From positions 4,927,875 to 4,991,874 of the forward strand of contig NC_133300.1 of NCBI RefSeq assembly GCF_005239225.2: 64,000 bases of DNA, in the 5' to 3' direction. Each line of letters opens with the position of its first letter. Position 1 is the stretch's first letter. Origin of the DNA: Populus alba. Taxonomy: Eukaryota; Streptophyta; Magnoliopsida; Malpighiales; Salicaceae. This document shows, one piece after another, positions 1 to 9,000 of the stretch. The translations under genes were made by a program, and so were the position numbers. The notes below the pieces were generated by a model. The model ran no database searches and was not told the DNA's origin. It saw only the letters and a list, made by a program, of their open reading frames with translations.

Positions 1-25
1 CAATATTGCATTCCCGCAGCTCATG
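1..25 (+). CDS. LRK10L receptor kinase copy A, 3' end of exon 1 (partial)
   Basis: These bases read in frame as a short cysteine-containing tail (QYCIPAAH plus one base) ending at a GT donor at 26-27. From the donor on, the sequence aligns with intron 1 of the complete paralogue, whose exon 1 ends in the same phase at 36315. The exon bases themselves hardly match that paralogue. The rest of exon 1 (signal peptide and extracellular domain) lies before the window. Confidence is moderate because only eight codons are visible. Confidence 0.5.
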
Positions 26-226
26 GTACATGTAACACTTGATGATTAAGTTGCGTCAGATTTGATTCATAAGACTATAAATAACTTGTGATTTGAGGTG
101 GTTTCATATATTTTCTCTGGCTTACTTTTGAATTTTCATTTTTTTCTGCGCATTAGCACAACATTGCACTGTCCCCAGATTGATGTTCATGTACAAATTC
201 TGTGCATCCATTACCTGTGAATTCTA

Positions 227-231
227 CTATA
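227..231. repeat. Target-site duplication of the Copia element, left copy
   Basis: The 5-bp sequence ctata lies directly before the left LTR and again directly after the right LTR (5486-5490). The unit B paralogue has a single ctata at the matching intron position (near 36513), so the empty site is visible in the same window. Confidence 0.93.
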
Positions 232-462
232 TGTTGGAAGGTTAATCTGCTGCAATATGTTTAACAGTTATTGTTCATGTATTTATTTCCTTTTATGATT
301 CATTAAATGTAAATCAAATCTCTTAGAATTCTGCATTATTGTAGCATTGAATAGCTTTATTATTTTTTAACAGTTACTCATGTAATCATCTGTATATATT
401 TCTCTCCAAAGGTTCAATAAAATATAACTTTGCAGATTCAATCTCTTCTTATTCGATTTACA
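232..462 (+). repeat. Copia 5' LTR (231 bp)
   Basis: Starts tgttggaag and ends gatttaca. By eye it is identical base for base to the right copy at 5255-5485. It carries an AT-rich promoter-like stretch and a polyadenylation-like aataaa near 417-422. Confidence 0.95.
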
Positions 463-474
463 TGGTATCAGAGC
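463..474 (+). other. Copia primer-binding site
   Basis: The sequence tggtatcagagc directly follows the LTR. It is the standard plant Copia site complementary to the 3' end of initiator methionine tRNA. Confidence 0.9.
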
Positions 475-557
475 CCACGTAAATTGAAATTCTAAAATCA
501 AAATTCTGCATTCAAAATCCTTCATAAACATTCTCACGAAATTTTGCCTTCACTGTC

Positions 558-2294
558 ATGGCCAATCAAGAAATCAATCTATCAAGTCCCAGCACCATCG
601 CTGCTCCATCTGATTCGTCCAAATCAGACCTTGCATCAAACTTCTGCAGATCTGACATCTCAAACCCATATTTCACCCATCACTCGGATCATCCAGGCCT
701 CATCCTTGTCTCCAAATCACTGAATGGAGATAATTATTCTGGGTGGAAAAGGGCTATGACTCTCGCCCTAAACTCCAAGAACAAACTCGGTTTTATCAAT
801 CGCTCAATTGAAATTCCTTCAGAACAGACTGATCCTGAAGGCTATGCTACCTGGTCACAATGTAATGATATGGTCCATTCCTGGATCATCAATACATTGA
901 ACCCGGAAATTGCAGATAGTGTAATCTATTATCCCACCGCACATGAAGTCTGGGAAGATTTACAGGAACGTTTTTCACAGAGCAATGCGCCTCGCATATT
1001 TGAAATTCAGAGGGACATTGCATATCTTCGACAGGAGCAGCTCTCCATCTCCTCATATTACACGAAATTAAAAGGTTTGTGGGATGAATTGGCTTCATAC
1101 ACAGACACAACACATGGAACGCAGGCAGACCAACAAAGATTAATGCAGTTCTTAATGGGTTTAAATGACACTTACTCTGCAATTCGAGGCCAAATCTTGC
1201 TGATGAATCCTCTGCCATCCATTCGCCAAGCTTATTCTTCGGTATGTCAAGAAGAAAAGCAACGATTTCTCAGCGTTGCACAAACGGAGATGGGTGGGAG
1301 TGCTGCCATGGCAGTACGTTATAATAATCAAGGAAAAAGAAATTTTATCTCAGAAACAGATCGCCCACAACACTCCGTGAATCGCCTCTCTCAGCCTCGT
1401 GATACTCGACCGCAAGGAGAACGCCGTTTTGACCAGGATCGGCGCCGTTTTGGGTCAGGAAGGGGACGACCCCAGTGCACCCATTGTGGAGAAATGGGGC
1501 ATTGGGTGCAAAAGTGTTTCCAGTTAAATGGGTATCCACCGAGACACCGTAAAGCGAGGATGAATGGGTACCCGATTGGAAATCAAAGCACGATTGGAAA
1601 TCAGCACTCAATTGGAAATCAACACAATGGTTTTCCCTTAGCTAACCAGGTATCTGAAATGTCCCACAAAGATGAGGTAAGGCCCATGGTTTCGTTGTCA
1701 GAAACTCAACTCAAGCAACTTTTGTCACTCCTAAATAATCATGAGGACAGTTCTAGCTCAAAAGCCAATGCAGTAACAAAGCCAGGTTTGTCTGAACTTG
1801 ATAACCATAACTGGATTATTGATAGTGGGGCTACTGACCATATCACATCTTCATCTGAATTATTGAATGAAAATAAGGACTGCTCACTACCACCTGTACT
1901 GTTACCTAGTGGAGACAAAGCAGATATTATTGCAAAAGGGTCTTTACCCTTAAATTCAGTCTATTATCTGCATGATGTTTTATCTGTGCCTACATTCAAA
2001 GTCGACTTGATGTCAGTAAGTCGTTTGACAAGGAGTTTGAACTGTTCAGTGACTTTTCTCCCTTATTGGTGTATTTTGCAGGATCTGGCTACGAGGAGGA
2101 CGATTGGTTTGGGTAAACAGCGAAACGGCCTATACTATTTGGTGGCACTAGCGACAAAAAAGAACCTCACCAAACCTTCCTCAACCACAAATCATCCTGC
2201 ATGCTACCTTACCCTCTCCTCTACCGACCTGTGGCATAATCGTCTAGGACATGTCTCACCTTCCCGTTTAAGTTTTCTCGCTAAATTTTTTTGA
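558..2294 (+). CDS. Copia Gag-protease and pre-integrase (first part of a broken gag-pol)
   Basis: A 578-residue ORF. Residues about 35-230 are a plant Copia gag (UBN2/gag_3 type, with the SDHPGLILVSK start). A CCHC zinc knuckle of spacing CX2CX4HX4C lies near residues 307-320. The aspartic protease DSGAT motif lies near residue 425. The last 25 residues start the GAG-pre-integrase zinc-binding region (WHNRLGH). The frame ends at TGA 2292-2294, just after a run of seven T. The integrase continues in another frame at 2305. In an intact Copia element this would be one polyprotein that packages RNA and processes itself. The start ATG at 558 lies 83 bp after the primer site. Confidence 0.9.
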   Translation: MANQEINLSSPSTIAAPSDSSKSDLASNFCRSDISNPYFTHHSDHPGLILVSKSLNGDNYSGWKRAMTLALNSKNKLGFINRSIEIPSEQTDPEGYATWSQCNDMVHSWIINTLNPEIADSVIYYPTAHEVWEDLQERFSQSNAPRIFEIQRDIAYLRQEQLSISSYYTKLKGLWDELASYTDTTHGTQADQQRLMQFLMGLNDTYSAIRGQILLMNPLPSIRQAYSSVCQEEKQRFLSVAQTEMGGSAAMAVRYNNQGKRNFISETDRPQHSVNRLSQPRDTRPQGERRFDQDRRRFGSGRGRPQCTHCGEMGHWVQKCFQLNGYPPRHRKARMNGYPIGNQSTIGNQHSIGNQHNGFPLANQVSEMSHKDEVRPMVSLSETQLKQLLSLLNNHEDSSSSKANAVTKPGLSELDNHNWIIDSGATDHITSSSELLNENKDCSLPPVLLPSGDKADIIAKGSLPLNSVYYLHDVLSVPTFKVDLMSVSRLTRSLNCSVTFLPYWCILQDLATRRTIGLGKQRNGLYYLVALATKKNLTKPSSTTNHPACYLTLSSTDLWHNRLGHVSPSRLSFLAKFF

Positions 2295-2304
2295 AATTTT
2301 TCCG

Positions 2305-4110
2305 TTGAGTCAAAAAAATGCTTGCCACATATGTCCTTTGGCTAAGCAAAGTCGTCTATCTTTTGGTACTAGTACTATTTCATCTACCAAGCCTTTTGAT
2401 ATTATACATTGTGACATTTGGGGTCGTTATCGACATTCATCTATTTCTGGCGCTAATTATTTTCTCACCATTGTTGATGATTATACACGTTTTACGTGGA
2501 TATTTTTAATGCGTCACAAAACTGAAGCACAATCAATTTTACAACATTTCTTCAGTTATATTTTCACTCAATTTGAATCTCGCATTAAAATTTTTCGAAG
2601 TGACAATGGTGGAGAATTTATCTCACTTCGATCTTTTTTTCAAGATAAAGGTGTCATTTTTCAAACTTCTTGTGTTTACACTCCTCAACAAAATGGGGTA
2701 GTGGAACGCAAACACCGACACATCTTACAAGTTGCCCGTGCTTTAAAATTCCATGCTCAACTCCCTTCACAATTTTGGGGAGAATGTGCCCTCACGGCTG
2801 TCCATATAATTAATCGGCTACCTTCACCGGTTATCTCTTTCAAAACACCTTTTGAACTTCTCTATTCCAAACCACCCTCATACTCTCATCTTCGCGTTTT
2901 TGGTTGTCTCACTTATGCCACTAATGTTCACACTTCTCATAAATTTGACCGACGCGCCATTCCTTCTATTTTCATTGGATATCCAATCGGTCAAAAGGCA
3001 TACAAGTTATTTGATTTATCAACAAAAAAGGTCTTTACTAGCCGGGATGTAAAATTTCATGAAAATATTTTTCCATATGCCACGGTCAACCCTTCCCATG
3101 TGCCCCATTATTCTGCCCAAAACTCATCAACCCACAAATCTGGACCCCTCCCGCTTCCAGCCCCGCCCCATGATCCCTTTGAGCCTCAATTTCGGCCCAG
3201 CCCAGAAACCCTCACCTCAGCTCAAACTCCCGATCCCTTACAAAATCACCTTCGGCCCAGCCCAGTTCCCCTCAACTCAGCCTCACCTCCCGATCCATTA
3301 CATCATCACCTTCAGCCCAGCCCCTCTCCACTTATCCAAACCGAGTCCACGCCCTCTCCAGCCAACGACCTGTCATCCACACAAACTTCCCCAAATCCAA
3401 TTCCACAATCTTCGTCTCCACCGCTTGAACCAATACCCCTCCGATCCCTCATCTCGCCTGAACCTGACCCAACCCACACCTCTCCAGTACCTACAACTTC
3501 ACCTCCAGCAGCCCCACGTCGCTCCAGCCGCCAAATTGTTCCTCCAATTAAACTCGCCGATTACTTCTGCTCCGCTGCTTACTCCGATCAATCGACCTCC
3601 CACGTTCCAGCTCCGATCAAAGGTACACGATACCCACTGTCCAATTTCGTTTCATACCACATATATAATCCTGCTTATCACTCTTTTGTGGCTAAAATTG
3701 AAACTGTCACGGAACCAAAATCATACTCTGAGGCCGTTGTTCATCCCGAATGGCAACAAGCCATGCAAACCGAACTACAAGCCCTTCAAGCCAATGGCAC
3801 TTGGTCACTCACCCCTCTCCCAGTTGGTAAGACCCCGATTGGTTGTCGTTGGGTTTTCAAGGTCAAGCATAACTCAGACGGGTCCATTGAACGGTTCAAG
3901 GCACGGCTTGTGGCGAAGGGTTTCACACAATTAGCTGGCATTGATTATCAGGATACTTTCTCCCCAACGGCCAAGATCATCTCAGTTCGGTGTCTATTAG
4001 CTCTGGCTGCTGCCCGTGGATGGAATCTTCATCAACTTGACGTCAATAATGCATTTCTCCACGGTGATCTTCACGAAGAAATTTACATGTCTCCACCGTC
4101 TGGGCTTTGA
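2305..4110 (+). pseudogene. Copia integrase and start of reverse transcriptase (frameshifted, ends at premature TGA)
   Basis: This frame continues the polyprotein after the frameshift. It begins with the second half of the integrase HHCC finger (CHICPLAKQ). The DDE catalytic core follows: aspartates in HCDIWG and RSDNGGEF and the glutamate in QQNGVVERKHR. A proline-rich linker runs from about 3110 to 3540. The reverse transcriptase begins near 3740. It stops at TGA 4108-4110 inside the RT domain, and the same frame carries on after it to 5247. There is no natural ATG, since the reading opens at TTG, so it would not be translated separately. Confidence 0.87.
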
Positions 4111-5247
4111 AGACAGGGGGAGGAACACTTATTCTGCCGTCTACACAAATCATTGTATGGGTTGAAGCAGGCATCACGACAATGGTTTGCCAAATTCTCC
4201 GAGGCCATACAATCAGCTGGTTATGAACAGTCAAAAGCCGATTATTCTCTCTTCATCAGAAAGCAAGGCAAGTCATTTACTGTTCTTTTGATATATGTAG
4301 ACGATATCTTAATTACTGGTAATGATCCCGTGAGCATAGCTGATATCAAGAAATTCCTGCATAGAAAATTTCATCTTAAAGATCTTGGTAAACTGAGATA
4401 TTTCCTTGGTATTGAGATTTCCACATCCAAAGCTGGTACTTTTATCTCTCAACGAAAATACGCATTGGAAATTATTAAGGATGCAGGTTTGCTGGGAGCA
4501 GCTCCCATCAATACTCCTATGGAACGCAGCCTAAAATTGTCTGATAAAAGTGAGTTACTCAAAAATCCAGAGCGATATAGGCGATTGGTTAGGAGGTTGA
4601 TATACCTCACGGTTTCAAGGCCAGATATTACATATTCTGTTCACATATTAAGCAGGTTCATGCACCAACCCCGAAAGGATCATTGGGAATCAGCTTTACG
4701 GGTGGTGAGATATCTGAAATCTGCTCCTGGTCAAGGCCTCTTCTTCTCCGCAACCAGTGATCTTAGACTGCGAGCTTACTCTGATTCTGATTGGGCAGGA
4801 TGCCCACTTACGAGAAGATCGACCACAGGATACTGCGTATTCCTAGGTCCCTCACTGATTTCATGGCGATCAAAACGACAAAAGACAGTGTCTCTATCTT
4901 CGGCTGAAGCAGAATATCGTGCTATGACAGGAGCTTGTTGCGAATTAACGTGGCTTCGTTGCTTACTTAAAGATTTGGGTGTGTTGCATCAACAATCAGC
5001 ATTATTGTATTGTGATAATAAGGCCGCGATACACATTGCAGCGAATCCTATTTTTCATGAACGGACGAGACATATAGAAATGGACTGTCATTTTATAAGG
5101 GATAAGATTCAAGATGGTTCTGTAGAAACAAGATTTGTGAGTTCTGAAAATCAGCTAGCCGACATTTTGACTAAGCCATTAGGAAAGGAATTCTTCATTC
5201 CTATGGTCCGCAAGTTGGGATTGCAAGACATCCACTCTCCAACTTGA
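4111..5247 (+). pseudogene. Copia reverse transcriptase and RNase H (downstream of premature stop)
   Basis: This is in the same frame as 2305-4110, separated only by the in-frame stop at 4108-4110. The first ATG after the stop is at 4153. It carries the RT active-site YVDD (about 4297-4308), the YGLKQA motif, and the Copia RNase H with SDSDWAGC and LSSAEAEYRAM. It ends with the usual Copia tail (ADILTKPL) at TGA 5245-5247, eight bases before the right LTR. Apart from the stop I see no other damage in this part. Confidence 0.87.
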
Positions 5248-5254
5248 GGGGGAG
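5241..5254 (+). other. Copia polypurine tract
   Basis: The purine-rich aacttgagggggag ends exactly at the right LTR, the expected second-strand priming site. Confidence 0.85.
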
Positions 5255-5485
5255 TGTTGGAAGGTTAATCTGCTGCAATATGTTTAACAGTTATTGTTCA
5301 TGTATTTATTTCCTTTTATGATTCATTAAATGTAAATCAAATCTCTTAGAATTCTGCATTATTGTAGCATTGAATAGCTTTATTATTTTTTAACAGTTAC
5401 TCATGTAATCATCTGTATATATTTCTCTCCAAAGGTTCAATAAAATATAACTTTGCAGATTCAATCTCTTCTTATTCGATTTACA
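5255..5485 (+). repeat. Copia 3' LTR (231 bp)
   Basis: By eye identical to the left LTR at 232-462. It is followed by the second target duplication ctata (5486-5490), after which kinase intron 1 resumes. Confidence 0.95.
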
Positions 5486-5756
5486 CTATAGTGGGCTGAT
5501 CATGAGATTCATTCATGTTAATATTGTAAAATATTCTGACTATAATGTGGTTCAAGGTAGTTGGACAGATTCATTGGTCTTTTGCAATTTCATGATTGAC
5601 ACAGTGAAACGTTTGGTTCATCTTAACTTGACCATGGATACACATTAATTAGTTCAAGTCACACTATTAAATTGTGCGCGCTCTTTTCTATTTTCTTTTG
5701 CATTTTACTGTTGCGTATACCATTAGAACTCGTTTTTTAACCTAAATTCTCGACAG

Positions 5757-5801
5757 CTCATGATGAAAGCTACTGGCAAATTATACTCTCCATAGTGACA
5801 G
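5757..5801 (+). CDS. LRK10L copy A, mini-exon 2 (transmembrane or juxtamembrane)
   Basis: A 45-nt exon between an AG acceptor (5755-5756) and a GT donor (5802-5803). It is the same length and phase as the exon at 36785-36829 in copy B. It reads AHDESYWQIILSIVT, a tryptophan followed by a hydrophobic stretch, as in LRK10L proteins. The flanking introns are close to identical between the copies, but about 13 of the 45 exon bases differ. Confidence 0.75.
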
Positions 5802-6188
5802 GTGCGAATTCTTTTTCTACATCTCACCATGTTTGTGTATTCTTACGTGTTTCTTTAAACTGTTAGAAATATTTGAAGAAGAAGAGTAAAAATAGGAATA
5901 TGAGAAATATGGTCTCATAGTAAACTCTGCTAAGTCCTACTAGACTTGGACTTAGACTTACAATATTTTTAATATATATTTATATTAGTTTAGAATAATT
6001 CAAGAGACTTAAAAGATAAATACATAATTAAGTAGTTACATGTATATATTTAGGAGACATCTAGGAGAACTAAAAGATACTTTAAATGTAGACTTGAAAA
6101 TTAATTCTAACATAAACGACATATTTTGTGAAATAAGGATTGTTGTTTCTTGAATAGTAATTGTAATTTTGTTCACCATTTCCTGCAG

Positions 6189-6224
6189 ATCCCTACCTCT
6201 ATATAATTATATCCGTTTACTTTG
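6189..6224 (+). CDS. LRK10L copy A, mini-exon 3 (hydrophobic)
   Basis: A 36-nt exon between AG 6187-6188 and GT 6225-6226, phase 1 at both ends. It reads DPYLYIIISVYF, a membrane-type segment. Copy B has a 30-nt counterpart (37193-37222), so the two differ by two codons as well as by substitutions. With exon 2 it builds the first membrane-associated stretch before the kinase exon. Confidence 0.7.
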
Positions 6225-6268
6225 GTAAGGGATTCCATCATTTCTTTAGTTTCGCAACAAATTTCTAG

Positions 6269-7455
6269 TGGAGACAACAAATAAGATCACAAAACTTGAT
6301 TGTTTTCTGGAAATTTCCTACACAGCACTGCTTCATGGGCTAAAAGTTGTTTGTGGGACTCCATGTGTGATTATATTTTTGATCTACAAATGGCGAAGGA
6401 GACATTTATCAGTGTACGATACAGTTGAACAATTTCTACAGGGTCAGAATAACCTTATGCCAGTAAGGTATTCCTACTCAGATATCAAGAAGATTACTAG
6501 AGGTTTCAAGGACAAATTAAGTGAAGGAGGCTTTGGTACAGTTTACAAAGGAAAGCTTCGCAGTGGGTGTTTTGCAGCAGTAAAATTGTTGGGAAAATCG
6601 AAAGCTAATGGACAGGATTTCATAAATGAAGTTGCTACCATAGGAAGGATTCACCATACTAACGTGGTGCAGCTAATTGGTTTTTGCGCTGAAGGATCAA
6701 AGCGAGCTCTTGTATATGATTTCATGGCTAATGGATCTCTTGATAGACACTTGTTTTCTCGAGAAGGATCAATCTCTTTAAGCTGGCAAAAACTGCATCA
6801 GATTTCCCTTGGAGTGGCTTGTGGTATCAACTATCTTCATTTAGGTTGTGACATGCAAATACTTCATTTTGATATCAAGCCTCACAACATTCTTCTCGAC
6901 GAAAATTTCACTCCAAAAGTTTTTGACTTCGGGCTCGCTAGGTTGTACCCAACGAATGGCAGCATAACATCTCTTACTGCAGCAAGGGGCACCATAGGAT
7001 ACATGGCTCCTGAATTGTTCTACAAAAACATTGGACGTGTCTCCTATAAAGCTGATGTTTATAGCTTCGGAATGCTGCTATTGGAAATGGCAGGCAAAAG
7101 GAAGAATGTAAACGCGTTGGCAGAAAATTCAAGTCAAATCTACTGGCCATATTGGGTTCATGACCAAGTATCTGATGGAAAGGCCATAGAAATTGGAGAC
7201 GATGCCACGGAGGAAGAACGTAAGATCGTCAAGAAGATGATTATGGTTGGATTGTGGTGTATACAAATGAAACCCATGGATCGGCCTACAATGAAGAATG
7301 TCGTAGAGATGCTTGAAGGAGATTTGGAAAACTTGCAATTGCCTCCTAAGCCTGTCTTCAATCTAGATGTGACGCCACCAAACATTGAAGGAGAGTCATC
7401 ATCGTTGTCAGGTGATTCTACCGAATCAACCAGTTTGGTTGAAAATGCATACTGA
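6269..7455 (+). CDS. LRK10L-type receptor kinase copy A, kinase exon
   Basis: The final exon starts after the AG at 6267-6268 in the same phase as copy B and ends at TGA 7453-7455. It encodes a membrane segment ending in KWRRR and a serine/threonine kinase of the LRK10L (rust resistance kinase Lr10) group. Visible motifs are the glycine loop, AAVKLL lysine, HFDIKPHN catalytic loop (a non-RD kinase), DFG, APE and the final arginine motif DRPTM. Several conserved positions differ from copy B: the first glycine of the loop is serine, RGID reads CGIN, and the residue before DFG is phenylalanine. The frame is open, but together with the Copia insertion in intron 1 this suggests a gene under relaxed constraint. 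In the family this domain signals from the plasma membrane. Confidence 0.9.
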
Positions 7456-8995
7456 GTGATATGATGTGGAATGCTCTGCTTACATGCAGGGAAAATGATA
7501 GAATAATGGTGCTTTCGGACTTGGTTATGATGATTTGGTCTGCAAACATTATGATAATTTGAAGTCCTTCCTTTCATCTGATTTGTGTTTAGCTAATTTA
7601 GAGTTCAAGCTGCGGCTTGTTTCTTCAGTGTGGTCTATATAATAATCATACAAAGATGTTTTGTATTGTGTTTAACAATCAGATTACTGTTACAGAAGTA
7701 TGAAGTATGAAGTATGAAGTATGAAGTATGAAGTATTATCCTTATTCTATTATCTAGGCTGACTAGCAGCCCCTTCCTCTGATCGAGGCTGACTAGCAGC
7801 CTATACCTATACTAATATGATTTAACTTAAGACTTTTTAAATTCTCTAGATTGTCATCAATTAGGGTTGTTGATGGTGGTTGATTGTTGAACTGCTGAGA
7901 AAAAAAACTAAGAGAGGCTAGGGTAAATGCTGTATGTGGCAAGTGGCTAGTGTTGAGAGAGACAAAGAACATTTATCTTTACACTAACACTCATCTCTCC
8001 GGAACACAAAAGGGACTTGCCTCTTTATTTGGAGGACTCTAAAGAACATTCAGAGAACCCTTATTTTTACACTACACACAACGTGCAAAACACCTTTTTC
8101 ATCTTCTTCATCTTTTTACCTACTTACTTATTTAGAAATCAAACAAAAAAAAAACTAACTTGAGCATTTATAGAGGACTTCCAAAATAAAATAGTTGGGG
8201 ACTAGATAATTGGCTTGCATTATATTTGATCAATTTTTTCTAAGATAAAAATTATTTAGACATTGGTAATGCTTTTTCTAGTTACGCTTTAAACTATGTG
8301 AGGTTGACTTGAGATGACCTGACTACTTGATAGGTCTAAAAATAATCTAGACAGTTAATAAAAATATAATTTAACTCAAAATAAATATTCAAGATGATTT
8401 ATTAAGACATCGACATATTGGATTGATTTTGGTCAACTTAAGTTAACCTGTTTATCTGGTCATGAGACTATAATAATTTCATTGAAAGAAAATCAAAACA
8501 AATTATGAAGTGTAAGTTCTAACAAACTCAATGTTAAATAATAAAATTAAAAAATAAATGAATTACAAATAAAGATACAAAATTAAAAAATTCATCCTCT
8601 CAAAAAAACGATGAATTTCAAACAGATCAAAAGAATGCGCTTTCTGTCAAGAAGTATAAAACATATTGAAATTTTATCTCTACAATAATAGAACTTGATG
8701 CAAGAGGAAGGAAATGACAAGAGTAAAGAAAGATGAGAAAGCGAAATGAAGTCTCTCAAACCCTATTTATATAGGAGGCCAATGGGTGCGAAATTAATTT
8801 GAATTAATTCCTAACAATTCATTGTATTTGCAGAATCAATGAATTTGAAAAGATTTAATGAAACTAATCAAACATTAAAGAAATAATTTAATAGATATAA
8901 TAAAAATAGTTGTATCAATTTTTTATTGGTCCATGATTGATATTAAACATGTTAACATTCAAGATATACAATTAAAGATGTAAATAAATTGATAG
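7456..8995. other. 3' flank of kinase copy A, duplicated spacer
   Basis: This is non-coding and matches 38454-39965 of unit B at high identity. It contains the kinase 3' UTR, a heptamer repeat, and a transcript-like stretch with CT-rich tracts around 8080-8120. I recognise no gene in it. Confidence 0.7.
7695..7736 (+). repeat. Heptamer microsatellite (gaagtat)6
   Basis: Six perfect copies of gaagtat. The matching place in unit B (38707-38727) has only three, so copy number changed after the duplication. Confidence 0.95.
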
Positions 8996-9000
8996 ATCAC
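8996..9000. repeat. Target-site duplication of the gag-only LTR element, left copy
   Basis: atcac occurs at 8996-9000 and again at 18634-18638, directly flanking the element. Unit B has one atcac at the matching uninterrupted site near 39970. Confidence 0.93.

Larger units (their letters stand above)
232..5485 (+). mobile_element. Ty1/Copia LTR retrotransposon in intron 1 of kinase copy A
   Basis: A complete 5,254-bp element with 231-bp LTRs starting TG and ending CA, a 5-bp target duplication, an initiator-tRNA-Met type primer site next to the left LTR and a purine-rich tract before the right LTR. The order of domains (gag, protease, integrase, reverse transcriptase, RNase H) is that of Copia. 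I see no difference between the two LTRs by eye, so insertion was recent. It lies in the same orientation as the host gene, between its exon 1 and exon 2. Its reading frame is broken twice: a frameshift near 2290 and an in-frame TGA at 4108-4110. It could still be mobilised by proteins from an intact relative. Confidence 0.96.

Noticed and set aside
3059..3934. 291-codon ORF in another frame of the Copia pol
   Set aside because: A shadow frame of the proline-rich linker and reverse transcriptase.
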